From Cryobacterium cheniae (GTDB lineage Bacteria; Actinomycetota; Actinomycetes; Actinomycetales; Microbacteriaceae), in assembly GCF_004403395.1 (NCBI RefSeq), contig NZ_SOGN01000041.1:16288-80287 (forward strand): 64,000 bases of DNA, given 5' to 3'. Of the stretch, positions 1 through 9,091 are shown one piece after another. The notes beneath the pieces are model-generated. The model searched no databases, was not told the origin of the DNA, and saw only the letters and a list, made by a program, of their open reading frames with translations. Positions within the stretch are counted from its first letter, which is position 1; each line of letters starts with the position of its first letter. The position numbers were made by a program, and so were the translations under genes.

Positions 1-184
<184 letters not shown>

Positions 185-973
185 TTAGTGTTCCTCAGCC
201 AGCGCGAGCTGGATGTAGACAGCGGTGAGCAGGGCGAAAATATAGGCCTGCAGCAGGGCGATCAGAACTTCGAACAGCGTGAAAGCGAAGCCGAAGACCA
301 GGGTGCCCACGCCGAACAGCTTGAATCCGCCGTCTGCCGTGAAGAAGAAGAATTGCGTGGCGCTGAAGAACAGCACCAGGAGCAGGTGGCCGACGATCAT
401 GTTCATCAGCAACCGCAGCGTCAGCGTGATCGGCCGAATAACGAACGTCGAAATGAATTCGATCGGCGTCACGATGATGTAAAGGAACGGCGGGACCCCG
501 GGAGGGAACAGCGCGTTGCGGAAGAAGTTACCCGGGCTCTTCTTGACGCCGGCGTAGATGAATGCGCCGTAGGCCACGAGGGCCAGAACCAGCGGAACCC
601 CGATCACGGAGGTGCCGGCGATGTTCAGGAAGGGGATCGGCCCGGTGATGTTCAGGAAGAGCACCATGAAGAAGATGGTCGTGATCAACGGCAGGAAACG
701 CTTGCCGTCTTTCTTGCCGAGGATGTCCTCGGCGATGTTGACCCGGGCGAAGTCCAGGCCCATCTCGACGATGCTCTGCATGCGGGTCGGAATGACCTTC
801 ATGCGGCGGGTGCCCAGCCAGAAGACCAGCAGCAGCACGGCCACGGCCAGGAATCGGACGAGCATGATCCGGTTGATTTCGAATGGCGTCCCGGCGAAGA
901 AAATCGCCTCCGGGAAGAATTCGCCAATCGTCGGACCGTTGAAACCACCCTCGTCGGTGGCAAACGGAATCAT
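185..973 (-). CDS. atpB: ATP synthase F0 subunit a
   Basis: Subunit a is the stator channel of the proton-driven ATP synthase. The 262-residue protein has about five to six hydrophobic helices and the conserved segment RPITLTLRLLMNMIVGH, whose arginine in TLRLLMN matches the essential Arg of the family. The C-terminal helices end ALLTAVYIQLALAEEH. It is followed by atpE. The ATG at 973 has no good ribosome site. A CTG codon at 997, in the same frame and 6 bases after AGGAG (minus strand, about 1008-1004), would add eight residues (LLETAVNL) and may be the true start. Function is certain, the start is not. Confidence 0.96.
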   Translation of the reverse strand: MIPFATDEGGFNGPTIGEFFPEAIFFAGTPFEINRIMLVRFLAVAVLLLVFWLGTRRMKVIPTRMQSIVEMGLDFARVNIAEDILGKKDGKRFLPLITTIFFMVLFLNITGPIPFLNIAGTSVIGVPLVLALVAYGAFIYAGVKKSPGNFFRNALFPPGVPPFLYIIVTPIEFISTFVIRPITLTLRLLMNMIVGHLLLVLFFSATQFFFFTADGGFKLFGVGTLVFGFAFTLFEVLIALLQAYIFALLTAVYIQLALAEEH

Positions 974-1145
974 CAGGTTTACGGCGGTTTCTAGCAGCGC
1001 TTTCTCCTGTTTCGGGGCGGGGAGCTCTGCTCTCGCGGTGACGAATGATGGGCCGGGCAGCTGTGCAACATGGCATAGAAAGACCGGGGCGAACCGTGGC
1101 TAACCATAGCAAAGATTGGGCCCGGGACCGAATCGAGGCGCGCCG

Positions 1146-1619
1146 TCACCCCTGGTCGGATGGAGCGGGGAGTGTGATGTCGCTGACGTAGGGCATTCTG
1201 CTCTTCATCAGGACGAAAACGTCGACCAGGAGCGAGCCCACGACCCCGGCGATGATGCTGAGGAACAGCACCACCGGCTGGATCCAGGGCTGGTCCTTGA
1301 GAAGGACCATCAGCACCAGGAAGACCACGAACTTGACCAGCCAGCCGCCCATCACGATGCCGAAGAAGGCACCGATGGCGGCTGACGTGCCGGCGAAGCG
1401 GTTGGCCAACAGGATGCTGCCCGCGGTGATGCCCATGAAGACCACGGCCATCAGGGTGCCGATCAGGGCACTCACAACGCCGGAGCCGCCGGCGACGAAG
1501 CCGCCGATGACGGCTCCGACCAGGGCGATCCCTCCGGCGAGGAACGAACCGTGAACGAGGATGCGACGCAGGACCGGAACCGAGGTGGGCTGGGGCGGAC
1601 GGGGTGGTGCGGTGGTCAT
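1146..1619 (-). CDS. AtpI-like small membrane protein of the ATP synthase operon
   Basis: A 157-residue protein with four hydrophobic helices (about residues 24-48, 54-75, 84-108 and 116-140) and short charged ends. Its place directly before atpB, with the same strand and a 172-base gap, is that of AtpI (ATP synthase protein I), which helps ring assembly or ion supply in other bacteria. Similarity is in topology and position and not in clear motifs, so the name is an inference. A strong GGAGGAGAAGGT site precedes ATG. The start overlaps the end of the upstream transferase gene by four bases, so the two are probably co-translated. Confidence 0.75.
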   Translation of the reverse strand: MTTAPPRPPQPTSVPVLRRILVHGSFLAGGIALVGAVIGGFVAGGSGVVSALIGTLMAVVFMGITAGSILLANRFAGTSAAIGAFFGIVMGGWLVKFVVFLVLMVLLKDQPWIQPVVLFLSIIAGVVGSLLVDVFVLMKSRMPYVSDITLPAPSDQG

Positions 1620-2839
1620 ACCTTCTCCTCCGCCGTCGCCGATGCCTCATCGAGGCGATCGAGTCGGGCGATTTCTTGTCTGTGGTCGGCCGTTCGGGCG
1701 AGCTGGCTGGCGGCCTCAACGGCCTTGCGCCGACTCAGGGGAGCCAGCGTGACGAGGGTGCAGACCAGCAGCGCGACGATCAGGAAGATTGTGGCATACC
1801 AGGTGGGGAGCCCGAAATGCACCGGAAGCAGGAAGTAGAGCAGGCAACCGACCGATGCGGCCGCGGTCCAGCCGTAGAAGATCAGCACGGCGTGCAGGTG
1901 CGAATGGCCCATGTCCAGGAGCCGATGGTGCAGGTGCTTGCGGTCGGCGCTGAAGGGTGATTTGCCGGCCCGGACGCGCCGGAAGACCGCCAGACCGAAG
2001 TCGAGAAGCGGAATGATCAGGATGGCGATGGGCAGGATGATCGGGATGAAGGCCGGGAAGAGCTGCGACCGGTTGACGGCGGTCGGGTCGACCTGGCCCG
2101 TGATCGCGATCGCGGACGTCGCCATCAGCAAACCGACCAGGAGCGCGCCGGCATCCCCCATGAACAGTTTCGCCGGCCTCCAGTTGAGCGGCAGGAACCC
2201 GATACAGGCGCCCACCAGGATGGCCGCGATCAGCGAGGCGAGGTTGAAGTAGTTGCTCGGGGAGGTATCCCGGGCCAGCAGATAGCTGTAGAGGAAGAAC
2301 ACTCCGTTCGCGATCAGCGCGACTCCCGCGACCAGCCCGTCGAGCCCGTCGATGAAGTTGATCATGTTCATCACGATCACGATCACGAGCACGGTGATCA
2401 GGATCGACATCCAGGAGGAGCCGACGGTCAGGCCGCCGATCGGCAGCGACAAGACCTGCACACCCTGCCAGGCGATGAGGCCGGCCGCGATGAACTGCCC
2501 GGCCAGTTTGGTCATCCAGTCCAGGTCCCAGAGGTCGTCCGCCACCCCGAGCAGCACGATTAGCAGTGCTGCGCCCAGGATGGCCAGAATCTGCTGGGGA
2601 TCGCTGAAGATGAGCCGCAGCGGCGCGAAGCGGGCCGCGACCAGATAGGCCACCCCGAAGGCGGCGACGATGCCGACGAAAATCGCGATCCCGCCGAGGC
2701 GGGGCGTGGGACGGGTGTGCACATCGCGTTCGCGGATCTTCGGGTACAGGCGGTAGCGGTGACTGAGCTTGAGCACGATGACGGAGAACCCGAAGGTCAC
2801 CAGAGCCGAGACGAGGCTGAGCAGAATGAAGACGGTCAT
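1616..2839 (-). CDS. Undecaprenyl-phosphate N-acetylglucosaminyl 1-phosphate transferase (WecA/TagO/MraY family)
   Basis: This membrane enzyme moves a sugar-1-phosphate from a UDP-sugar, probably UDP-GlcNAc, to undecaprenyl phosphate, the first step of making cell-wall-linked polymers. The 407-residue protein has about eleven transmembrane helices. The family motifs are all visible: GVADDLWDLDW (the Asp pair), NFIDGLDGLVAG, FMGDAGALLVG and HLHHRLLDMGHSH. The last motif suits the WecA/TagO branch more than MraY. A hydrophilic tail of about 45 residues follows the last helix. It starts two bases after the tsaC-like gene stops and its stop overlaps the AtpI-like start. Confidence 0.92.
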   Translation of the reverse strand: MTVFILLSLVSALVTFGFSVIVLKLSHRYRLYPKIRERDVHTRPTPRLGGIAIFVGIVAAFGVAYLVAARFAPLRLIFSDPQQILAILGAALLIVLLGVADDLWDLDWMTKLAGQFIAAGLIAWQGVQVLSLPIGGLTVGSSWMSILITVLVIVIVMNMINFIDGLDGLVAGVALIANGVFFLYSYLLARDTSPSNYFNLASLIAAILVGACIGFLPLNWRPAKLFMGDAGALLVGLLMATSAIAITGQVDPTAVNRSQLFPAFIPIILPIAILIIPLLDFGLAVFRRVRAGKSPFSADRKHLHHRLLDMGHSHLHAVLIFYGWTAAASVGCLLYFLLPVHFGLPTWYATIFLIVALLVCTLVTLAPLSRRKAVEAASQLARTADHRQEIARLDRLDEASATAEEKV

Positions 2840-2841
2840 GG

Positions 2842-3609
2842 CTAGCCCGCGTCTGCCGCAGGGGGGGCCGGGTCGGGCGTCGCCGCGGCGGGGAGCTCTT
2901 CCCCAGGCAAGCCGAACCCGATCGGCGCCAGCGCCTCACCGATGACGGATTCGATGGCCGCCCGGGAGATCACACCGTTTCGCACGATCAGCACCTTTCC
3001 GCCGTTCGAGTCGAAACCGGTGGCATCCACGATGGTCGACGAGGTATCCCCGGGCCGGTCGCCGATGGGTTCGTAGCCGAGACCGGCTGTTCCACCATCA
3101 AGGTAGACGGCCACGCTGTCGCCGAGCATCTCTTCGGCGCCGTCCACGTCGATGGCGGAGGGCCGACCGCTCGTGTTGGCGGATGACACGGCCAGAGGCC
3201 CCGTCTCGGAGAGGAGGTTGAGGGCAACCGGGTTGCTCGGCATCCGCAGGGCCACCGTGCCTCGGGTGTCCCCCAGGTCCCAGGCCAGCGACGGCTGGGC
3301 GTTCAGAACCACCGTGAGGCCGCCGGGCCAGAACGCGGCGACGAGCTCGCGCACCGGCTGCGGAATGTTCTGGGCCAGGGCGTCGAGGGTGGGGATGCCG
3401 GGGATCAGAACGGGCGGCGGCGAGGAACGGTCACGGCCTTTGGCGTCGAGGAGCCGTTGCACCGCATCCGGGTCGAACGCGTCCGCGGCGATGCCGTAGA
3501 CCGTGTCGGTGGGGATGACGACGAGCGCGCCGCGGCCGATGGCCGAGCGCGCGAGCCTCATGCCGGCCGCGTATTCCGTGTCAACCGAGCAGTCATAGAT
3601 GCGAGTCAT
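2842..3609 (-). CDS. L-threonylcarbamoyladenylate synthase (TsaC/Sua5/YwlC family)
   Basis: Makes threonylcarbamoyl-AMP from threonine, bicarbonate and ATP for the t6A37 modification of tRNAs that read ANN codons. The 255-residue protein contains the YrdC-domain signature VVIPTDTVYGIAADAF, then KGRDRSSPPPVLI, PGGLTVVL, VALRMPSNPVALNLL and the SSANTSGRPSA loop. A Pro/Ala-rich tail of about 20 residues follows the domain. I chose the ATG at 3609 because the family begins MTRIYDC. A GTG at 3633 would add eight residues but lacks a ribosome site. It lies between prmC and wecA, a common actinobacterial order. Confidence 0.92.
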   Translation of the reverse strand: MTRIYDCSVDTEYAAGMRLARSAIGRGALVVIPTDTVYGIAADAFDPDAVQRLLDAKGRDRSSPPPVLIPGIPTLDALAQNIPQPVRELVAAFWPGGLTVVLNAQPSLAWDLGDTRGTVALRMPSNPVALNLLSETGPLAVSSANTSGRPSAIDVDGAEEMLGDSVAVYLDGGTAGLGYEPIGDRPGDTSSTIVDATGFDSNGGKVLIVRNGVISRAAIESVIGEALAPIGFGLPGEELPAAATPDPAPPAADAG

Positions 3610-3648
3610 TGTGACCGATTCTAGTCCAGCCACCCTGAGGGAACGGCT

Positions 3649-4569
3649 TCACCGGTCGGCGGGAACCGGGGCGAGGGCCGTGGTGGCGCGGTCGCGGGTG
3701 GTGTAGTCGCGGTGGGTGGCCGCGGCGCGCCAGCCGTCGGCGGTCAGCAGGTCCCGAATTTCAGCCCCCTGCAGCTCGCCGTGCTCGATCACGACCTGGC
3801 CGCCGGGGCGCAGGAGGCGCAGGGCCGTGCGGGAGACGTGCCGCACCACGTCGAGCCCGTCGAGGCCGCCGAACAGGGCGCTGGCCGGGTCGAAGAGACG
3901 CACCTCGGGGTCCCGCGGGATCGCATCCGCCGGGATGTAGGGCGGGTTGGAGATGACCACGGCCACGGTCCCGTCGAGTTCGATGAGCGCGTCGGCGAGG
4001 TCGCCGAACACCAGCGTGGCGTTCGGCGCGGCTACGTGCTCGAAATTGCGGGACGTCCAGGGGAAGGCCTCCGGCGAATTCTCGACCGCCCAGATGCGCG
4101 CGTTCGGCACCTCGACCGCCAGGGCCAGGGCGATCGCGCCGCTGCCGGTGCCGAGGTCCACGCCGATCGGCTCCGCATCGGGCAGGGCCCGGAGTGCGTC
4201 GATGGCGAACTGCGCCACCTGCTCCGTCTCGGGGCGGGGAACGAATACACCCGGCCCGACGAACAGTTCGAGGGAGCGGAAGGGCGCCCGCCCGGTGATG
4301 TGCTGCAGCGGCTCGCGCAGGGAGCGGCGTTGAACGAGTTCCAGGACGGCCGCGACATCCGTGGCGCTGAGGATGGTGCGCAGGATGGCGGCGGCCTGCA
4401 CCTGGCCGCGGCTCTGGGTGAGAACATGGCCGATCAGAAGATCGGCGTCGACGTCGGGATCGCTGATGCCGGCCCGGGACAGGGTACCGATGGCCAGGCT
4501 CCGCAATTCGGCAATGTTGGTGGGAATGGCGCTGGTGGGAATGGAATCGTTGCCGGGCGGAGTTGTCAC
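3649..4569 (-). CDS. prmC: Peptide chain release factor N5-glutamine methyltransferase
   Basis: PrmC methylates the glutamine of the GGQ motif in release factors 1 and 2, using S-adenosylmethionine. The 306-residue protein has an N-terminal helical domain, the SAM-binding GVDLGTGSGAIALAL (about residue 140) and the catalytic SNPPYIPADAIP (about 207-220), followed by EVRLFDPASALFGG, which is diagnostic of HemK/PrmC. The start is a GTG with no ribosome site. A TACATT element sits just upstream, so the transcript may be leaderless. Its target RF1 is encoded 3.4 kb away and not next to it as is usual (see findings). Confidence 0.95.
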   Translation of the reverse strand: MTTPPGNDSIPTSAIPTNIAELRSLAIGTLSRAGISDPDVDADLLIGHVLTQSRGQVQAAAILRTILSATDVAAVLELVQRRSLREPLQHITGRAPFRSLELFVGPGVFVPRPETEQVAQFAIDALRALPDAEPIGVDLGTGSGAIALALAVEVPNARIWAVENSPEAFPWTSRNFEHVAAPNATLVFGDLADALIELDGTVAVVISNPPYIPADAIPRDPEVRLFDPASALFGGLDGLDVVRHVSRTALRLLRPGGQVVIEHGELQGAEIRDLLTADGWRAAATHRDYTTRDRATTALAPVPADR

Positions 4570-4654
4570 GTATTGAAATGTAACCCACGCGCCTGCCCGA
4601 TGCCGTAGCCGTAAGCTGGGCGAGGTTAGTGAACCCGATCGAAAGGCGACCCCG

Positions 4655-5593
4655 ATGCCCGCTCAGATTTACTCCGATATCACCGCTGCCGTTGGCAAGA
4701 CCCCCCTGGTCAAGCTCAACCGGCTCACCGCGGGCCTCGACGCCACCGTGCTGGTGAAGCTGGAGTTCTACAATCCGTCGGGCAGTGTGAAGGACCGGAT
4801 CGGGATCGCGATCGTCGATGCGGCCGAGGCGTCCGGCGAGCTCGCTCCGGGCGGAACCATCGTCGAGGGCACCAGCGGCAACACCGGGATCGCCCTGGCC
4901 ATGGTGGGCGCCGCCCGCGGGTATACCGTCATCCTGGCGATGCCGGAGACCATGAGCCGCGAACGCCGTCAGCTGCTGCGCGCCTACGGCGCCCAGATTG
5001 TGCTGACGCCGGGCTCCGAGGGAATGCGCGGCGCGGTCACGAAGGCCGAGGAAATCGCCGCCGCCACCCCCGGGGCGATCCTGGCCCGCCAGTTCGACAA
5101 CCCGGCCAACCCGGCCATCCACTTCGCGACCACGGGTGTTGAGATCTGGGACGACACTGCGGGCGCCGTCGAGATCCTCGTCGCCGGGATCGGCACCGGA
5201 GGCACCATCACGGGCGCCGGCCGGCTGCTCAAGGAACGCAAGCCCTCCGTGCGCGTCGTCGGCGTCGAGCCGATCGACTCCCCCATCCTCACCGGAGGCA
5301 AGCCCGGACCGCACAAGATCCAGGGAATCGGCGCCAACTTCATCCCGAGCGTTCTGGACACGCAGGTCTACGACGAGGTCACCGACGTCACTCTCGCCGA
5401 CTCCGTCTCCACGGCGCGACAGCTCGCGACGGACGAGGGCATCCTCTCCGGCATTTCCGGCGGATCGGCCGTCTGGGCGGCCATCGAACAGGCCAAGCGC
5501 CCCGAGAACGCGGGCAAGACCATCGTCGCGATCATGCCGAGCTTCGGCGAACGCTACCTCTCTACCGTGCTCTACGAGGACCTGCTGGACTAG
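4655..5593 (+). CDS. cysK: Cysteine synthase A (O-acetylserine sulfhydrylase)
   Basis: Makes cysteine from O-acetylserine and sulfide with pyridoxal phosphate. The 312-residue protein carries the PLP lysine K46 in [11 protein letters not shown], the substrate loop [11 protein letters not shown], the phosphate-binding [12 protein letters not shown] and the C-terminal [14 protein letters not shown]. These features and the length fit CysK and not cystathionine beta-synthase. A GAAAGGCGACC ribosome site precedes the ATG. The serine acetyltransferase gene follows 29 bases later, so acetylation and sulfhydrylation are coded together. It is divergent from prmC with an 85-base spacer. Confidence 0.97.
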   Translation: MPAQIYSDITAAVGKTPLVKLNRLTAGLDATVLVKLEFYNPSGSVKDRIGIAIVDAAEASGELAPGGTIVEGTSGNTGIALAMVGAARGYTVILAMPETMSRERRQLLRAYGAQIVLTPGSEGMRGAVTKAEEIAAATPGAILARQFDNPANPAIHFATTGVEIWDDTAGAVEILVAGIGTGGTITGAGRLLKERKPSVRVVGVEPIDSPILTGGKPGPHKIQGIGANFIPSVLDTQVYDEVTDVTLADSVSTARQLATDEGILSGISGGSAVWAAIEQAKRPENAGKTIVAIMPSFGERYLSTVLYEDLLD

Positions 5594-5622
5594 TCGGCGG
5601 AACCCGGCAGGCAAGGAAGCGA

Positions 5623-6201
5623 ATGGGAGTCTTTTCCAGCATCCGGGAGGACATGGCGATGGCGCGCGCCCACGACCCTGCCGCTCGCAGCAACATTGAG
5701 GTGTTCCTGGCCTACAGCGGTCTGCACGCCGTGTGGTCGTACCGGGTGTCGCACCGGCTGTGGGAAGCAGGATTGCGGCTGCCGGCCCGGCTCCTGTCGC
5801 AGTTCACCCGATTCCTGACCGGGATCGAGATCCACCCCGGCGCCCGGATCGGCCGAAGGCTGTTCATCGACCACGGCATGGGCGTGGTGATCGGGGAAAC
5901 CTCGGACGTCGGCGACGACGTGATGCTTTATCACGGGGTCACCCTCGGCGGGAAGACCCGGCACGGAGTGACCCGTGGTGAGAAGCGGCATCCCACACTG
6001 CAGGACGGGGTGACGATCGGCGCGGGGGCGAAAGTGCTCGGACCCATCGTCATCGGCGCCTGGAGCACCATCGGCGCCAACGCGGTGGTGACCCGGGATG
6101 CCCCGTCCAAGTCACTGCTGCTCGGCATCCCCGCCACCGTGCAGCCGGCCAGCCCCGACACGATCGAATCCGCCCGCGGGTTGCAGCCCGGCGACGAGTG
6201 A
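5623..6201 (+). CDS. cysE: Serine O-acetyltransferase
   Basis: Transfers acetyl from acetyl-CoA to serine, the committed step of cysteine synthesis. The 192-residue protein is the short form, starting with the helical segment ([19 protein letters not shown]) and then a left-handed beta-helix with hexapeptide repeats: [61 protein letters not shown]. His residues in FIDHGMG and LYHGVTL fit the catalytic pattern. The ribosome site AGGAAGCG precedes ATG. It follows cysK closely and probably forms a two-gene operon, perhaps extended by the oxygenase gene 27 bases later. Confidence 0.96.
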   Translation: MGVFSSIREDMAMARAHDPAARSNIEVFLAYSGLHAVWSYRVSHRLWEAGLRLPARLLSQFTRFLTGIEIHPGARIGRRLFIDHGMGVVIGETSDVGDDVMLYHGVTLGGKTRHGVTRGEKRHPTLQDGVTIGAGAKVLGPIVIGAWSTIGANAVVTRDAPSKSLLLGIPATVQPASPDTIESARGLQPGDE

Positions 6202-6209
6202 GGAACCCA

Positions 6210-6237
6210 GACCGATGAGCACCGACCGATGAGCACC
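6210..6237 (+). repeat. 14-base tandem duplication spanning the start codon of the oxygenase gene
   Basis: The unit GACCGATGAGCACC occurs twice in a row at 6210-6223 and 6224-6237, so two ATG codons lie 14 bases apart (6215 and 6229). The first opens a five-codon reading frame (M-S-T-D-R, stop TGA at 6230-6232) that overlaps the second ATG in the form ATGA. The ribosome site AGGA at 6201-6204 is well spaced for the first ATG and about 24 bases from the second. Reaching the main start may therefore depend on termination and reinitiation. Confidence 0.8.
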
Positions 6238-7239
6238 GACACCGCACCCCTCACCCTCCCCGTTCTCGATCTCTCGCGACTCGACCGGGGTGACGCGGAA
6301 GCGGAGGCATTCCGCACCGACCTCCGGGAGGCCACCCACTCCTTCGGGTTCTTCTACCTGACCGGTCATGGTGTGCCTGCGGACCTGACCGACCGGGTGA
6401 TGCGCACCGCCCGGGACTTCTTCGCCCTCCCCGAAGCCGACAAGATGGCGATCGAGAATCTGAAGAGCCCGCACTTCCGGGGCTACACCCGTGTGGGCGG
6501 CGAACTCACCCAGGGCAGGGTCGACTGGCGCGAGCAGATCGACATCGGGCCGGAACGACCGGCACTGCCAAGGCCCACGGATGCCGACTACCTGCGACTC
6601 GAGGGACCGAACCAGTGGCCGTCCGCGCTCCCCGCTCTCGAAGAGGTGATGACCGCCTGGCGCGAGGAACTCAACGCGGTCGCCCTGCGCCTGATGCAGG
6701 CCTGGGCGCTGTCCCTCGGCGCCGATGAGCACGTGTTCGACGCGGCTTTCGCCGAGAAGCCGTTCACGCTGATCAAGATCGTGCGTTACCCCGGCAAGTC
6801 CGATCCCACCCCGCGACAGGGTGTGGGCGCGCACAAGGACTCCGGCGTGCTGACGCTCCTGTTCGTCGAACCGGGCAAGGGCGGCCTGCAGGTCGAGAAG
6901 GATGGCGCCTGGATCGACGCTCCCCCGCTCGACGGCGCCTTCGTCGTCAATATCGGCGAACTGCTCGAGGTGGCCACGAACGGCTACCTCAAGGCCACCG
7001 TGCACCGGGTGATCTCGCCCTTGATCGGCGACGACCGGGTTTCGATCCCGTTCTTCTTCGGCCCCGCGCTCGACGCGACCATCCCGCTGCTCACCGTGCC
7101 GGACGCACTCGAGGCTCCCGGTGTCACGGCCGACCCGGATAATCCGATCTTCTCCACCTATGGGGAGAACGCGTTGAAGAGCCGTCTGCGCGCGCACCCG
7201 GACGTGGCGGCGATCCACTACTCCGACCTGGCCCTGTAG
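6229..7239 (+). CDS. 2-oxoglutarate/Fe(II)-dependent dioxygenase, isopenicillin-N-synthase-like
   Basis: The 336-residue protein has the N-terminal DIOX_N pattern (LPVLDLSRLDR, FGFFYLTGHGVP) and a C-terminal Fe(II)/2OG oxygenase core: GAHKDSGVLTLLF (His and Asp metal ligands), ATVHRVIS (third ligand His) and RVSIPFFFGP (the Arg-x-Ser that binds the 2-oxoglutarate carboxylate). Such enzymes hydroxylate or desaturate small molecules, and the substrate cannot be read from sequence. It lies 27 bases after cysE on the same strand, which hints at amino-acid or sulfur metabolism only by position. The start region carries an unusual tandem duplication (6210-6237). Confidence 0.88.
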   Translation: MSTDTAPLTLPVLDLSRLDRGDAEAEAFRTDLREATHSFGFFYLTGHGVPADLTDRVMRTARDFFALPEADKMAIENLKSPHFRGYTRVGGELTQGRVDWREQIDIGPERPALPRPTDADYLRLEGPNQWPSALPALEEVMTAWREELNAVALRLMQAWALSLGADEHVFDAAFAEKPFTLIKIVRYPGKSDPTPRQGVGAHKDSGVLTLLFVEPGKGGLQVEKDGAWIDAPPLDGAFVVNIGELLEVATNGYLKATVHRVISPLIGDDRVSIPFFFGPALDATIPLLTVPDALEAPGVTADPDNPIFSTYGENALKSRLRAHPDVAAIHYSDLAL

Positions 7240-7267
7240 CCGGGACCGGGCCGGCTTCTGGCGTTCG

Positions 7268-7915
7268 TTACGGCTGCAGGCGTTCCAACGTCCAGCCGCC
7301 GCCCTCCTGCGCCGTGAAGCGCAGGCGGTCGTGCAGTCGGGACGTGCGACCCTGCCAGAACTCGATGGCGTGCGGAACCACCCGGAATCCGCCCCAGGTG
7401 ACCGGGCGTGGGATCGCCGAGTCGCCCGGGTAGCGGCGCTCGACCTCCCGCACCTGTTCCTCCAGCAGCTCGCGGTTCGCAATCGGCTTCGACTGTTCAC
7501 TGGCGAGGGCGGCGATGCGGGCGGGTCGCGGCCGACGCGCGAAATAGGCGTCGCTGACGGCGGCATCCGTGGCCTCGGCGGTGCCGTAGACGATCACCTG
7601 GCGCTGCATCGAGTACCAGGGGAACAGCAGCGTCACGCCGGGGTTCACCCGGAGCGCGCGCCCCTTGCGCGAGTCATAGTTGGTGACGAAGTCGAACCCG
7701 CTGCCGTCGAGCCCCTTCAGCAGCACGGTGCGGCTGCTCGGCCGGCCGTCGGGGTCGACGGTGGCGACGACCATGGCGTTGGGTTCGTAGACCCCGGCCG
7801 CCTCGGCGGCCGCCAGCCAGGCCGCGAACTCGAGCATCGGGTCAGGGTTGACCATGTCCTCGGTCAGGCTCACTGCGCCGTAGTCGGTGTGACTCGTCAG
7901 GGATTCCATCAGCAT
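7268..7915 (-). CDS. pdxH: Pyridoxamine 5'-phosphate oxidase
   Basis: FMN enzyme that oxidises pyridoxine- or pyridoxamine-phosphate to pyridoxal phosphate. Visible family features are the N-terminal DYGAVSLTEDMVNPDPMLEF, NAMVVATVDPDGRPSSRTVLLK (FMN binding), FVTNYDSRKGR, LLFPWYSMQRQVIVYG, and the C-terminal WGGFRVVPHAIEFWQG followed by RLHDR. I chose the ATG at 7915, which has GAGGCGAGG just upstream (the ATG at 7909 is equally possible). The reading frame is open back to 7996 but that part is not family-like. It is convergent with the oxygenase gene. Its product is the cofactor of CysK, ThrC, LysA and MetY, all coded in this window. Confidence 0.95.
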   Translation of the reverse strand: MLMESLTSHTDYGAVSLTEDMVNPDPMLEFAAWLAAAEAAGVYEPNAMVVATVDPDGRPSSRTVLLKGLDGSGFDFVTNYDSRKGRALRVNPGVTLLFPWYSMQRQVIVYGTAEATDAAVSDAYFARRPRPARIAALASEQSKPIANRELLEEQVREVERRYPGDSAIPRPVTWGGFRVVPHAIEFWQGRTSRLHDRLRFTAQEGGGWTLERLQP

Positions 7916-8011
7916 CCTCGCCTCGTTGTCGAACGGAGGATGCGAAAAGCCCGGCCTCCGTTCTCTCCAGACTACGAGAGACCGGCGGCTGGGCAACCGC
8001 GGCGTGCGTGG

Positions 8012-9091
8012 TTAGTCGTGATCGCCGATCTCGGCCAGCCGGGTTGCTTCATCCGCCGTGATACAGGAGTCGATCACAGCGTCGAGGGCGCCGTTCATGA
8101 CCGTGTCCAGGTTGTAAGCCTTGTAGCCGGTGCGGTGGTCCGCGATCCGGTTCTCCGGGAAGTTGTACGTGCGGATGCGCTCGGACCGGTCCATCGTGCG
8201 GATCTGGCCCTTGCGCACGAGGGAGGCCGCGGCGTCGATTTCTTCCTGCTGCCGGGCGAGAACGCGAGCACGCAGAACGCGCATGCCGGCTTCCTTGTTC
8301 TGCAGCTGGCTCTTCTCGTTCTGCATGGCCACGACGATGCCGGTCGGAAGGTGCGTGATGCGCACGGCGGAGTCGGTCGTGTTCACCGACTGTCCGCCGG
8401 GGCCGCTGGAGCGGTACACATCGATCTTGAGGTCGTTCGCGCTGATCTCGACCTCTTCGGGCTCGTCGACCTCAGGGAAGACGAGGACTCCGGCGGCGGA
8501 GGTGTGGATGCGTCCCTGCGACTCCGTGGCCGGCACCCGCTGAACGCGGTGCACGCCACCCTCGTACTTCAGGTGCGCCCAGACGCCCTCGGCAGGGTCG
8601 CTCGAGTTGCCCTTGATGGCGAGCTGGATGTCCTTGATGCCGCCGAGGTCGCTCGTGGTCTGCTCGATGATCTCGGTCTTCCAGCGCTTCGACTCCGCGT
8701 AGTGCAGGTACATGCGAAGCAGGTCGGCGGCGAACAGTGCGGACTCCGCACCGCCCTCCCCCATCTTGATCTCCATGATCACGTCGCGGGCATCGAGCGG
8801 GTCGCGCGGGATCAGCAGGCGCCGCAGCTTTTCGGCTGCGGTTTCCAGCTGCTCCACCAGACCGGGGATCTCCGCGGCGAAATCGGCGTCCTCGTCCGCG
8901 AGTTCCCGCGCGGCGTCGAGGTTTTCGCCGATCTCTTTCCACTCGTTCCAGGCCGCGATGATACGACTGAGTTCGGCGTAGCGACGGTTGACCTTTTTTG
9001 ACCTGGCCGGGTTCGCGTGCAGCTCGGGATCCGCCAGCTGAGACTGGAGTTCATCGTGCTCAGCCAGCAGAGTCAGAACAGACTCGAACAT
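8012..9091 (-). CDS. prfA: Peptide chain release factor 1
   Basis: Recognises UAA and UAG stop codons and triggers peptide release. The 359-residue protein has the stop-codon-reading tripeptide region [17 protein letters not shown] (PAT) and the catalytic [18 protein letters not shown] with GGQ, whose Gln is the PrmC target. Length and motif order are those of RF1, not RF2. Its ATG shares one base with the rho stop (TGATG), so it is translationally coupled to rho. prmC, normally the next gene, is separated from it by the pdxH, oxygenase, cysE and cysK genes. Confidence 0.97.
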   Translation of the reverse strand: MFESVLTLLAEHDELQSQLADPELHANPARSKKVNRRYAELSRIIAAWNEWKEIGENLDAARELADEDADFAAEIPGLVEQLETAAEKLRRLLIPRDPLDARDVIMEIKMGEGGAESALFAADLLRMYLHYAESKRWKTEIIEQTTSDLGGIKDIQLAIKGNSSDPAEGVWAHLKYEGGVHRVQRVPATESQGRIHTSAAGVLVFPEVDEPEEVEISANDLKIDVYRSSGPGGQSVNTTDSAVRITHLPTGIVVAMQNEKSQLQNKEAGMRVLRARVLARQQEEIDAAASLVRKGQIRTMDRSERIRTYNFPENRIADHRTGYKAYNLDTVMNGALDAVIDSCITADEATRLAEIGDHD

